Source of the DNA: DASUFZ01 sp035541475
GTDB lineage: Bacteria; Myxococcota_A; UBA9160; SMWR01
Direction: 5' to 3'
DNA: 64,000 nt
NCBI GenBank assembly: GCA_035541475.1
Contig: DATKND010000089.1
Location: 1 to 64,000, forward strand
Shown: piece after piece, positions 1-7,193 of the stretch
Layout of the letters: each line of letters starts with the position of its first letter
Numbering within the stretch: position 1 is the first letter of the stretch
Notes under the pieces: model-generated
Seen by the model: only the letters and a program-made list of their open reading frames with translations
The model's database searches: none
Told to the model about the DNA's origin: nothing
Translations under genes and position numbers: made by a program

Positions 1-975
1 GTCACCGTCTTCGGCGAGTCGGCCGGTGCGGGCAGCATCCTCTCGCTCGCGGGCATGCCGGACGCGCGGGGGCTCTTCCACCGCGCGATCGTGCAGAGCG
101 GCGCGCCGCGCGGCGTGCTCGAGCCGCGCGAGGCGTCGGCCCGCACGCGCGCGGTGCTCGCGAAGCTCGGAGCGCAAGAAGGCGGCGTCGAAGCGCTCCG
201 CGGCGCGCAGCTCGAGGTGCTGCTCGAAGCGCAGTCCGCGTGCGCGGCCGCGGGCCCTCATCGCACCGGCATGTTCTACGCGCCCGTGCACGACCGGCGC
301 ACGCTCCGCAACTCGCCCGCCGAGGCGTTCGCGATCGGCTTCGCGGTGGAGCTGCCGCTGCTGATCGGGACCACGCGCGACGAGATGCGCCTCTATGCGT
401 CGGGCCAGCCCGACTCCGAGGCCATCGTCGCGCGCATCGTCGCGCCGCAGCTCGACTGGCTCGGCGAGTCGGAGCGAAAGGCGGCGTGCCGCGAGCTCTA
501 CGAGGCGCACCGCGCGGCGCGCAGCGCGCGCGGCGAGCCGTGCGCCCCGAGCGACGTCTACCTCGCGATCCAGACGGAGCTCTCGCTGCGGCACCCCGCC
601 ATCCGGATCGCGGAGGCCCGCGAGGCGTCGCACAACACCTGGATGTACCAGTTCACCTGGGCTTCTCCGCTCCGCGGCGGACTCCACGGCGCCTGCCATG
701 CCCTGGATCTCCCGTTCACGTTCGGGAACCTCGACGCGCCGGGCATGGCGGAGTTCGCGGGCGGCGGCGAGGCGGCCCTGCGCCTCGCGAACCGCATGAT
801 GGACGCCTGGTGCGCCTTCGCGCGCGACGGCGATCCCTCGCACGACGGCGCTGGCAGCTGGCCCGCCTACGAGCGCTCGCGCCGCGCGACCTTCGAGCTC
901 GGCGCCCGCTGCGGCGTGCGCGACGCGCCGCAGGAGGCCGAGCGCGGCGCGCTCGAGCGCCTCGGCTTCGCCTAG
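1..975 (+). CDS. Type B carboxylesterase, C-terminal part (gene starts upstream of window)
   Basis: The reading frame is open from base 1. The fragment begins VTVFGESAGAGS, the nucleophile elbow of the carboxylesterase/lipase type B family, so the catalytic serine is at about residue 7 of the visible part. A GACHALDLPFTFGNL-type segment near codon 225 carries the expected catalytic histidine, and the tail (a Trp-rich AWCAFARDGDPS-like stretch followed by WPAY) is normal for the family. The enzyme should hydrolyse carboxylic esters; the substrate cannot be told. The N-terminal part, including any signal peptide, lies outside the window. The CaiB gene converges on it from the right. Confidence 0.93.
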   Translation, partial: VTVFGESAGAGSILSLAGMPDARGLFHRAIVQSGAPRGVLEPREASARTRAVLAKLGAQEGGVEALRGAQLEVLLEAQSACAAAGPHRTGMFYAPVHDRRTLRNSPAEAFAIGFAVELPLLIGTTRDEMRLYASGQPDSEAIVARIVAPQLDWLGESERKAACRELYEAHRAARSARGEPCAPSDVYLAIQTELSLRHPAIRIAEAREASHNTWMYQFTWASPLRGGLHGACHALDLPFTFGNLDAPGMAEFAGGGEAALRLANRMMDAWCAFARDGDPSHDGAGSWPAYERSRRATFELGARCGVRDAPQEAERGALERLGFA

Positions 976-1078
976 CGCCGGCTCACGCGTCGCCTCTCCG
1001 GAGGCGCACGGTGAACGAGCAGCTCGAGCGCCACTCGCGCTGGACCGCAAGGAGGCCGAGGCCAGTCGGCCGACGCGC

Positions 1079-1100
1079 AGCGAGGCGCAGCCGAGCGAAG
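1079..1100. repeat. Copy 1 of a short intergenic repeat
   Basis: The core reads AGCGAGGCGCAGCCGAGCGA followed by AG. It closely matches 18678-18699 and, less exactly, 3553-3574. All three copies lie between genes or across a gene end. The copies are few and low in complexity, so this could be ordinary GC-rich drift. A genome-wide count would settle it. Confidence 0.35.
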
Positions 1101-1155
1101 GCCGGCAGCCCGAGCGCGAGCGATCAGCGAGCGCGACGGCCCGGCAAAGAATCGG

Positions 1156-2301
1156 CTAGAAGATCGCCTTCTCGTCGCGCAGCGCCGCGATCTCGGCCGC
1201 CGAGAAGCCCCATTCGCCGAGCACCGCGTCGGTGTCGGCTCCCGGCGCCGAGGCGGGCCGCTGGATCGCGGCCGGAGTCCGGCTGAAGCGCGGCGCCGGA
1301 GCCGGCTGCGCGACGCCCGCGACCTCGACGAAGACGCCGCGCGCGCGGTTGGCCGGGTGGGCGCGCGCCTCCGCCATGGTCAGCACCGGCGCGAAGCAGG
1401 CGTCGCTGCCCTCGAGCAGCGCGCACCATTCGTCGCGCGTGCGCGTGCGCAACACCGACGCGAGTCGCTCGCGCAGGCGCGGCCACTGCGCGCGATCGAG
1501 CTGCCCGGGGAGGTCCTCCGACGCGAGCCCGATCCGCTCGAGGAGCTTCGTGTAGAACTGCGGCTCGATCGCGCCGATCGCGACGTACTTCCCGTCGGAG
1601 GTCTCGTAGGCGTCGTAGAAGGGCGCACCGCTGTCGAGCAGGTTCGTGCCGGTGACGTCGCTCCAGAATCCCGACTGTTGTGCCGCGTGGAAGACCGTCA
1701 TCAATGCGGCCGCCCCGTCGACCATGGCCGCATCGACCACCTGGCCGCGCCCGGAGCGCACGCGCTCGAGCAGGGCGCAGACGATCCCGAACGCGAGCAG
1801 CAGGCCGCCGCCGCCGAAATCGCCGACGAGGTTCAGCGGCGGCGTCGGCGGCTGCCCCGCGCGTCCCATGTGCGCGAGCGCACCCGCGAGCGCGATGTAG
1901 TTGATGTCGTGTCCCGCCGCCTGCGCGAGCGGGCCCTCCTGTCCGAAGCCCGTCATGCGGCCGTAGACGAGGCGCGGGTTCCGGCCCAGACACACGTCGG
2001 GACCGAGCCCGAGCCGCTCCATCACGCCGGGCCGGAAGCCCTCGAAGAGACCGTCCGCGCGCTCGGCGAGTCGGAGCACCGTCTCGACACCCTGGGGGCG
2101 CTTCAGGTCGATCCCGACACTGCGGCGACCGCGCGCGAGCAGATCGAGCTCGGGCCGCGAGCCGCCGAGCCCGAGACCCGCGGGACCCGGCCGGACGACC
2201 TGGATCACCTCGGCGCCCATGTCCGCGAGCACCATCGCGCAGTACGGGCCCGGTCCGATGCCCGAGATCTCGATCAACCGGATGCCAGATAGCGGACCCA
2301 T
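1156..2301 (-). CDS. CaiB/BaiF-family CoA-transferase or alpha-methylacyl-CoA racemase
   Basis: The 381-residue length is normal for the single-domain family III CoA-transferase/racemase fold. The N-terminus (GPLSGIRLIEISGIGPGPYC) has the usual family opening, followed by the ADMGAEVIQV segment, a GIDLKRPQG segment and a conserved GHDINYIALAGAL region near residue 130. That last region resembles AMACR-type racemases, which epimerise 2-methyl branched acyl-CoAs, more than formyl-CoA transferases. A GDFGGGG segment follows. Racemase is my preferred call. The gene is divergent from the LuxR-type regulator at 2399, which might control it. No metal or flavin is expected; the protein should be cytoplasmic. 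Confidence 0.9.
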   Translation of the reverse strand: MGPLSGIRLIEISGIGPGPYCAMVLADMGAEVIQVVRPGPAGLGLGGSRPELDLLARGRRSVGIDLKRPQGVETVLRLAERADGLFEGFRPGVMERLGLGPDVCLGRNPRLVYGRMTGFGQEGPLAQAAGHDINYIALAGALAHMGRAGQPPTPPLNLVGDFGGGGLLLAFGIVCALLERVRSGRGQVVDAAMVDGAAALMTVFHAAQQSGFWSDVTGTNLLDSGAPFYDAYETSDGKYVAIGAIEPQFYTKLLERIGLASEDLPGQLDRAQWPRLRERLASVLRTRTRDEWCALLEGSDACFAPVLTMAEARAHPANRARGVFVEVAGVAQPAPAPRFSRTPAAIQRPASAPGADTDAVLGEWGFSAAEIAALRDEKAIF

Positions 2302-2398
2302 AGGGCTCCTTCGCCGGGGGGGAGCAGCATAGTGAAGGCATTACAACTGGAAATCGGCTCGATGCGCCGGGCATAATCCGAGACGGCGGACCGAGGAG

Positions 2399-3532
2399 AT
2401 GGACGATCGCGAACACCAGCTGATCGAGCGCATCTACGACGCGGCCCTCCGGCCCGAGGCCTGGCAGGGCGTCGTGTTGCGCCTGTCGGAGCACTTCGGT
2501 GGCTCCGCGGTGCTGCTCGGCTTCTTCCGGCCCGGCGAGAGCTTCTTCGGGCCGCGCTTCGCGGTCGGCATCCGCGACGAGTTTGCCGACACCTATCTGG
2601 AGCACCTGCTGAATCTCCCGTGGTCGGCGCGCTCCATGCGCATGATGGTGGACCGGATCGGGCCGATCTCCGAGATGTTCCCACCCGTCGAGCTCGAGAA
2701 GACCACGCTCTACAACGAGTGGCTGAAGCCGCAAGGCTTCGCGCCGATCTGGCCGATCGGACACACGCTGGTGGACGAGTCGGGCGAGCCCGTCGGGGGC
2801 TTCGCGATCTACCGCATCGAAGGGCAGGGGCCGTTCGATCCGGACGACGTCGCGTCGATCCATCGATTCATCCCGCACTTCCGCCGCGCGCTGCACCTGC
2901 ATCTCGCGCTGCACGGTGCGCGTACCGTGCAGCACGCCGTCGCCGAAGCGCTGAATCGGCTGCCGATGGGCGTGCTGCTCTTGAACAAGCGACGCGAGGT
3001 CGTGCTCCGCAACAGCGGCGCCGACCGGATCGTCTCGCAGGACGATGGATTCCGCCTCGATCGCAACGGACCGTGCGCGACCGACGCGCGCGAGAATGCC
3101 GCGCTCCAGAAGCTGATCGCGGACGCGATGGACGCGCAGCGCAACGGCGTGCTCGCTGGCACCGGCTTCCTGTCGATCTCACGCACGTCGGGGCGGCGTC
3201 CGTTCGCGGTGATGGTCGCGCCGCTGCTCGCGGCGCCGGCGGGCGGCGTCGTCTCCGACGCCGTCGTCGCGCTCTTCGTGTCGGATCCCGATGCGGGCCG
3301 CGTCTCCGAGGCGGAGGCGCTCGCGAAGCTCTATGCGCTGACGCACTCGGAGGCCGAGCTGGTGCGCCTGCTCGCGCTCGGGCACTCGCTCGAGGAGGCG
3401 GCGATCAAGCGCGGCGTCAGCCTCAGCACCGCGCGCAGCCACCTGAAGCATGCGTTCGCGAAGACGGGGACGAGCCGCCAGGGCGAGCTGGTGCGGCTGG
3501 TCATCACCGGCGTCGGCAGCATCCACGAATAG
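2399..3532 (+). CDS. LuxR-type HTH transcriptional regulator
   Basis: 377 residues. The C-terminal 65 residues form a LuxR/GerE helix-turn-helix (THSEAELVRLLALGHSLEEA, then the recognition helix SLSTARSHLKHAFAKTG). The N-terminal 300 residues resemble the sensory half of one-component LuxR regulators with a PAS/GAF-like fold; there is no receiver domain or membrane segment. The ligand is unknown. The start MDDREHQLIERIYDAAL matches the usual opening of this group, although the GAGGAG just upstream touches the ATG with no spacing, which is unusual. The gene is divergent from the CaiB gene over 97 bp. Confidence 0.88.
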   Translation: MDDREHQLIERIYDAALRPEAWQGVVLRLSEHFGGSAVLLGFFRPGESFFGPRFAVGIRDEFADTYLEHLLNLPWSARSMRMMVDRIGPISEMFPPVELEKTTLYNEWLKPQGFAPIWPIGHTLVDESGEPVGGFAIYRIEGQGPFDPDDVASIHRFIPHFRRALHLHLALHGARTVQHAVAEALNRLPMGVLLLNKRREVVLRNSGADRIVSQDDGFRLDRNGPCATDARENAALQKLIADAMDAQRNGVLAGTGFLSISRTSGRRPFAVMVAPLLAAPAGGVVSDAVVALFVSDPDAGRVSEAEALAKLYALTHSEAELVRLLALGHSLEEAAIKRGVSLSTARSHLKHAFAKTGTSRQGELVRLVITGVGSIHE

Positions 3533-3552
3533 CGGACACAGCAGCACGGTGT

Positions 3553-3582
3553 AGCGAACCGAAGGGGCGAGCGGAGCTCAGA
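3553..3582. repeat. Copy 2 of a short intergenic repeat
   Basis: It reads AGCGAACCGAAGGGGCGAGC and then GGAGCTCAGA. It matches copy 3 (18678-18706) in the sequence GGCGAGCGGAG[C/T]TCAGA. It runs over the stop codon of the ACT-domain gene on the minus strand. Confidence 0.35.
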
Positions 3583-4096
3583 ACTCGTCCAGGCTCAGAT
3601 CCACCATCAGCTCGCCCGCGATCTTCTCGAGTGTCACGCGCAGCTCCTCGACCTGCGTGCCGGCGGGGGCTCGCAGTCGCGCGCGCGCGCGAAACAGCGT
3701 CTCGCCCGACATCGGCGCGCTCTCGCAGCAGGTGTCGAGCTCTTCGACGTTGACGCCGCGCTGCGCCAGCGCGCGTGACACTTCGCGGATGATGCCGGGT
3801 CGGTCGAGTCCGACGAGCTCGAGGGCGAGCGCGCGGTCGTGGGGGTCGGGCTCGGGCGTGTCACCTGACTCGACGAGCACGCGCAGGCCCTCTCGCTCGA
3901 GGGCGGCGAGCGCGCGACGCAGCTCCTGCGCCCGAGCGTCGGGCACGCTGACCCGGAGCAGACCCGCGAAGTGTCCGCCGAGGTGCGCCATGCGGCTTTC
4001 GAGCCAGTTCGCGCCGTGACCGGCAACGGCGCTCGAGAGGGCGTCGACGAGCCCCGGACGATCGGGGCTGATCACGGTGAGGACCAAGGTGGCCAT
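3578..4096 (-). CDS. Double ACT-domain regulatory protein, GcvR-like
   Basis: 172 residues with two ACT domains. The first begins ATLVLTVISPDRPGLVDALS and the second at about residue 90 (ALELVGLDRPGIIREVSRAL). Both carry the DRPG signature of amino-acid-sensing ACT modules. Size and arrangement fit the GcvR family, which in enterics antagonises the glycine-cleavage activator; here the partner is unknown. An upstream GTG (4105) is possible, but the ATG at 4096 sits 8 nt after a GAGGAGG Shine-Dalgarno sequence, so I prefer it. No glycine-cleavage genes are nearby. Confidence 0.87.
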   Translation of the reverse strand: MATLVLTVISPDRPGLVDALSSAVAGHGANWLESRMAHLGGHFAGLLRVSVPDARAQELRRALAALEREGLRVLVESGDTPEPDPHDRALALELVGLDRPGIIREVSRALAQRGVNVEELDTCCESAPMSGETLFRARARLRAPAGTQVEELRVTLEKIAGELMVDLSLDEF

Positions 4097-4255
4097 GTCC
4101 CGCACCTCCTCGTTCGAGAAGCGGGCGATGGTATCTCTCGTGCTCCGAGGCGCATTTCCGTGTTCGAAACGCCCCGAAATGCACCTCGAATCGTCCGGGC
4201 TCCCTCATTCAGGGGAGATCGAGACGGTGACGAATTCATCCTGATGGATGGCGCG

Positions 4256-4421
4256 GGTACCTCCGGGTACCGGCACACTCCGGCCCGACGAGGCGGAAGG
4301 CATCCCAACCTTTCACCTCTACCGAGGCGGTGCGATCGATCCAACCCACAGCAAGGTCCGCATCCCTTCCGAGCAACGATTGCACCAGAGGCCCATCCGA
4401 TTCACAGGTCGGATGGGCCTC
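4256..4421 (+). ncRNA. Possible structured RNA or leader upstream of yhbY
   Basis: Several segments can pair. GGTGCGATCG (4329-4338) pairs with CGATTGCACC (4377-4386) over 10 bp with one G-U. CGGAAGG (4294-4300) pairs with CCTTCCG (4365-4371), which lies inside the first stem's loop, so together they would form a pseudoknot. A 13-bp hairpin closes the region at 4388-4421. The two CGAGGCGG blocks (starting 4290 and 4323) are each followed by an ATCCAACC-like sequence. I could not match it to 4.5S, 6S, tmRNA, RNase P or a riboswitch I know. Strand is inferred from the terminal hairpin and from yhbY lying downstream. Confidence 0.35.
4388..4421 (+). terminator. Strong 13-bp hairpin, terminator-like
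   Basis: GAGGCCCATCCGA (4388-4400) and TCGGATGGGCCTC (4409-4421) are perfect inverted copies around an 8-nt loop. Only a short CTTTCC follows on the plus strand, so a classical U-tract is missing. It ends 68 bp before yhbY. Confidence 0.5.
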
Positions 4422-4489
4422 AGCCTTTCCGGGCTCGAAATCGCGATGCGACGCGGCCCGCGAAGGGTCGCGTCGGTACGCTTGGCGCG

Positions 4490-4822
4490 ATGTCCGACGC
4501 CTCCCCCGCGCCCGAGCTCGGCGGTCGCGAGCGCCGCGCGCTACGCCGACTCGCGCACGATCTCCGGCCCGTGGTGCAGGTCGGCGGCGCGGGGCTGTCC
4601 GACGGACTGATCGCGGCGGTCGACGCCGCGCTGCACGACCACGAGCTGGTGAAGCTCGAGATCGCGCGCGAGCGCCGAGAGCGAGCGGAGCTCGCGGACG
4701 CGGTCGCCGAGCGCACGCGCAGCGCGCTCGCCGGGATGGTCGGGAAGATCGCGATCCTCTACCGGCCCGCGCCCGACCCGACGAAGCGACGCATCGATCT
4801 GTCGGCGGAGCGGACGCGATGA
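4490..4822 (+). CDS. yhbY: YhbY/CRS1-type RNA-binding protein
   Basis: 110 residues made of one CRM (CRS1-YhbY) domain: RRALRRLAHDLRPVVQVGGA at about residues 15-34, then GLSDGLIAAVDAALHDHELVKL, and a GKIAILYRP ending where the family has G-x-x-x-x-x-YR. YhbY proteins bind pre-50S ribosomal particles. The longer upstream frame is not plausible; this ATG starts exactly where the fold starts. The stop overlaps the next start (ATGA), so it is translationally coupled to the membrane protein downstream. Confidence 0.88.
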   Translation: MSDASPAPELGGRERRALRRLAHDLRPVVQVGGAGLSDGLIAAVDAALHDHELVKLEIARERRERAELADAVAERTRSALAGMVGKIAILYRPAPDPTKRRIDLSAERTR

Positions 4823-5526
4823 CGCGGTATCGCGCACTGCGCCTGCTGCTGCTCGGCGCACTCGTGCTGGCGGGCTTCGCCGCCGTGCGGCGCGCGCTCG
4901 GACTCGAGCTCGATCCCGCATCGCTCCAGGACGCGGTCTCCGATCTCGGCATCTGGGGACCGCTCGTCTACGTGGGCATCGTCGCGTTCCGCGTGCCGCT
5001 CGGCCTGCCGTCCGGGCTCGTGCTCGTCGGAGGCGGTCTCGCCTTCGGGACGCTCACGGCCACGATCTGCGGCGCCATCGGGCTGACGCTCTCGGCGATC
5101 GTCTACTTCCTGGCCGCGCGCTTCACCGGACGCGCGTCGATCGAGGCGCGGCTGCCCGAACGCATGAAGCCCGTGCTCGATCTCGCGGGCACGCGCTTCG
5201 GAGCCGTCTTCGTGTCCGCGGTGACGGCCTATCCCTTCGGACCCGTCACGCTGTTCTGCCTGCTCGCCGGCGTGACCGGCATGACGCTCGCCGCGTTCGT
5301 CGTCGCGGTCTTCGTCGGCGCGCTCGGGCGCGCCGCGCTCTACACCTACTTCGGCAGCCGCCTCGTCGAGGGCGGCATGCGCGGGTTGGTCGAGGCCAGC
5401 CTGCCGCTCGCGCTCGCGATCGCGCTGCCGCTCGCGATCCCGTGGACGCGGCGCTGGCTGCTCGGCGTGCTGCGGGCCGCGCGCGGTCCGGAGACCACGC
5501 CGCCGGCCGACGGGGAGCGCGGCTAG
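4819..5526 (+). CDS. VTT/DedA-like (TMEM64-type) membrane protein
   Basis: 235 residues with about five hydrophobic segments: N-terminal RALRLLLLGALVLAGFAA, then GPLVYVGIVAFRVPLGLPSG, the central glycine-rich FGTLTATICGAIG typical of SNARE-associated/VTT proteins, and two C-terminal helices. Members of this family are polytopic inner-membrane proteins linked to lipid scrambling or transport. The start is the ATG overlapping the yhbY stop. Its TAG stop lies within a CTAG that is also the stop of the convergent MerR-TPR gene. Confidence 0.8.
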   Translation: MTRYRALRLLLLGALVLAGFAAVRRALGLELDPASLQDAVSDLGIWGPLVYVGIVAFRVPLGLPSGLVLVGGGLAFGTLTATICGAIGLTLSAIVYFLAARFTGRASIEARLPERMKPVLDLAGTRFGAVFVSAVTAYPFGPVTLFCLLAGVTGMTLAAFVVAVFVGALGRAALYTYFGSRLVEGGMRGLVEASLPLALAIALPLAIPWTRRWLLGVLRAARGPETTPPADGERG

Positions 5527-6272
5527 TCGTCTTCGCGCGCGAGCTGGCGATACGCGACGAAGTGTCGAAGCGCTTCCGTGCGGTCGCCGATCCGATCGCA
5601 GAGGCGCGCGAGGTTGTGGTGGGCCTCGGCGCAGGCCGGATCGGCGGCGAGCACGGCCTCGTAGGCCGCGCGCGCATCGCGCTCGCGGCCGAGATCCTCG
5701 AGCACCACGGCGAGATCGAAGCGGGCGATCGCGTGCTCCGGATGCGCGGAGAGCGCGGCGCGGTAGTGCGCCTCCGCGTCTTCGAGGTTCTGGGCCTCGT
5801 GCTCGAGACAGCCGAGGTTCACGTGTGCCTCGACGTGCGCGGGGTCGAGCGCGAGCGCGGCGCGATACGCCTCGCGCGCCGCGTCCCGGTCGGTGGCGTC
5901 GAGCTCGCAGCCGCGCTCGACCCAGGCGTCGGCATCGAGCGTCGCGAGCGGATCGGGTGCCGAAGCGCGCGGCGCGAAATCCACCACATTGCGCTCGCAG
6001 GCCGGTGAGAAGTCGAACAGGTACTGGCCCGACTCCGCGCTCCACATGCGCGCGCCCTCGCGCAAGATCCGCTCGCCGCCGAGATCGCGCAGGCGGCGCA
6101 GCAGCGCGAGGTCGCGGAAGGAGAGGCGCAGCGCGCCGCGCGGTCCGCGCGTCGCGGCGAGCACCCCTTCGCGCACGAGCCGGCGCACGCGCCCGACGCT
6201 CCAGCCGACGAGCGCCGCGGCCTGCGAGATCCCGAAGCTCCCCGCCGCCGCCTGCCCCTCTTCGTGCGGCAT
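5523..6272 (-). CDS. MerR-type HTH fused to tetratricopeptide repeats
   Basis: 249 residues. Residues 13-65 form a MerR-like winged helix (FGISQAAALVGWSVGRVRRL, then GVLAATRGPRGALRLSFRDL). After a linker, about four TPR units follow (for example AREAYRAALALDPAHVEAHV and AEAHYRAALSAHPEHAIARF). No cysteine-based metal site is evident. Proteins of this build are seen in deltaproteobacteria as DNA-binding proteins with a protein-interaction tail, but the target is unknown. It lies directly upstream of ku in the same direction as ku (ku's stop to this start is 42 bp), so co-transcription after ku is possible. Confidence 0.78.
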   Translation of the reverse strand: MPHEEGQAAAGSFGISQAAALVGWSVGRVRRLVREGVLAATRGPRGALRLSFRDLALLRRLRDLGGERILREGARMWSAESGQYLFDFSPACERNVVDFAPRASAPDPLATLDADAWVERGCELDATDRDAAREAYRAALALDPAHVEAHVNLGCLEHEAQNLEDAEAHYRAALSAHPEHAIARFDLAVVLEDLGRERDARAAYEAVLAADPACAEAHHNLARLCDRIGDRTEALRHFVAYRQLAREDD

Positions 6273-6314
6273 CCACCTCTCGCTCGCCGGCCCCCCGCCG
6301 GCTCCAGATCGCGA

Positions 6315-7157
6315 CTACGAGCCCGCCTTCGCGCGGCGCGGCTTCTTCGCCGCCGCCGCCCGCTTCGGTCCGACCCGCTCGCTCGAACCCTTCGCGTCGA
6401 GGCTCGCCTTCAGCGCCTCCATCAGGTCGATGATCTTGGCCTGGGGCTCGGGCACCTCCACGTAGGTCACCTCCTCGCCCTCGACCTTGCGCGCGATCAC
6501 CTCTTCGACGCGCTTCTTGACCTCGTCCTCGTACTGCTCCGGGTGGAACTCGTCGCTCGAGATCTGCTCGATCAGCTTGCGCGCGAGCTCGAGCTCCTTC
6601 TGCGACGGCTTCGCCTCCCCGCGTTCGACCTCGCCGAACGAGCGGACCTCGTCGGGATAGCGGAGCTGCTGCATCAGCAGGCCGTCCTCGAACGGACGCA
6701 GCAGCACGAGATACTGCTTGCCTCGCGCCGCGTAGCTCGCGAGGGCGACGCGGTCCGTCTCGCGCATCGCTTCGGCGAGGAGCCGGTACGGCTTGTCGCC
6801 GCCCTTGTCCGGCCCGAGGTAGTAGGCCTTTTCGAAGTACACCGGGTCGACGAGCGGCGCGGGGATGAACTCGCGGATCTCGATCAGGTGCGACGCCTCG
6901 GCCTCGAGCGCCTTCAGCTCCTCGTCGGTGAAGAGCACGTACTGGCCCTTCGCGAACTCGTAGCCCTTCACGGTCTCGTCGCGCGGGACCACGCGCTCGT
7001 CCTTCGGGCACCAGTACTGCTGCTTCAGCCGCGTGCCGCACGTATGGAGCATGTTGAAGGAGATGGCCCCGCGACTCTCTCCCGTCGTGTACAGCTTGAC
7101 CGGAATGGACACGAGCCCGAACGAGACAGTCGCGGTCGAGAGGGCACGGGCAGCCAT
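6315..7157 (-). CDS. ku: Ku, non-homologous end-joining DNA-end-binding protein
   Basis: 280 residues, the normal length for bacterial Ku. The start MAARALSTATVSFGLVSIPV is the family signature (gene product with a short beta-barrel lead), and the core contains MLHTCGTRLKQQYWCPKDER and a YEFAKGQYVLFTDEEL segment. The C-terminal tail after residue 255 is rich in Lys, Arg and Ala, as in Ku proteins that bind DNA through a basic extension. It works as a homodimer that threads onto DNA ends and recruits LigD, whose gene is divergent 36 bp away. Confidence 0.97.
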   Translation of the reverse strand: MAARALSTATVSFGLVSIPVKLYTTGESRGAISFNMLHTCGTRLKQQYWCPKDERVVPRDETVKGYEFAKGQYVLFTDEELKALEAEASHLIEIREFIPAPLVDPVYFEKAYYLGPDKGGDKPYRLLAEAMRETDRVALASYAARGKQYLVLLRPFEDGLLMQQLRYPDEVRSFGEVERGEAKPSQKELELARKLIEQISSDEFHPEQYEDEVKKRVEEVIARKVEGEEVTYVEVPEPQAKIIDLMEALKASLDAKGSSERVGPKRAAAAKKPRRAKAGS

Positions 7158-7193
7158 GTTCGAATTCCTTACTGAATCCCCGCAGGGGAGTCA

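Larger units (their letters stand above)
4106..4489. other. Gene-free stretch between divergent genes
   Basis: This is the only gap longer than 300 bases. Short frames inside it have unlikely composition and no recognisable product. The left third holds the upstream region of the ACT gene. The right part holds several complementary segments and a 13-bp hairpin, described separately. Base composition is visibly less GC-rich than in neighbouring genes. Confidence 0.7.

Noticed and set aside
2341..2377. CATAAT (2372-2377) as a promoter of the LuxR-type gene
   Set aside because: No -35 at a suitable distance; TTACAA is 25 nt away.
1124..2935. Long minus-strand frame across the CaiB gene and the LuxR gene
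   Set aside because: Composition is that of a shadow frame and it conflicts with two clear genes.
4256..4421. 4.5S (SRP), 6S, tmRNA or a known riboswitch
   Set aside because: The conserved bases of these RNAs (for example the GGAAGCAGCC loop region of SRP RNA) are absent, so I list it only as an unassigned structured region.
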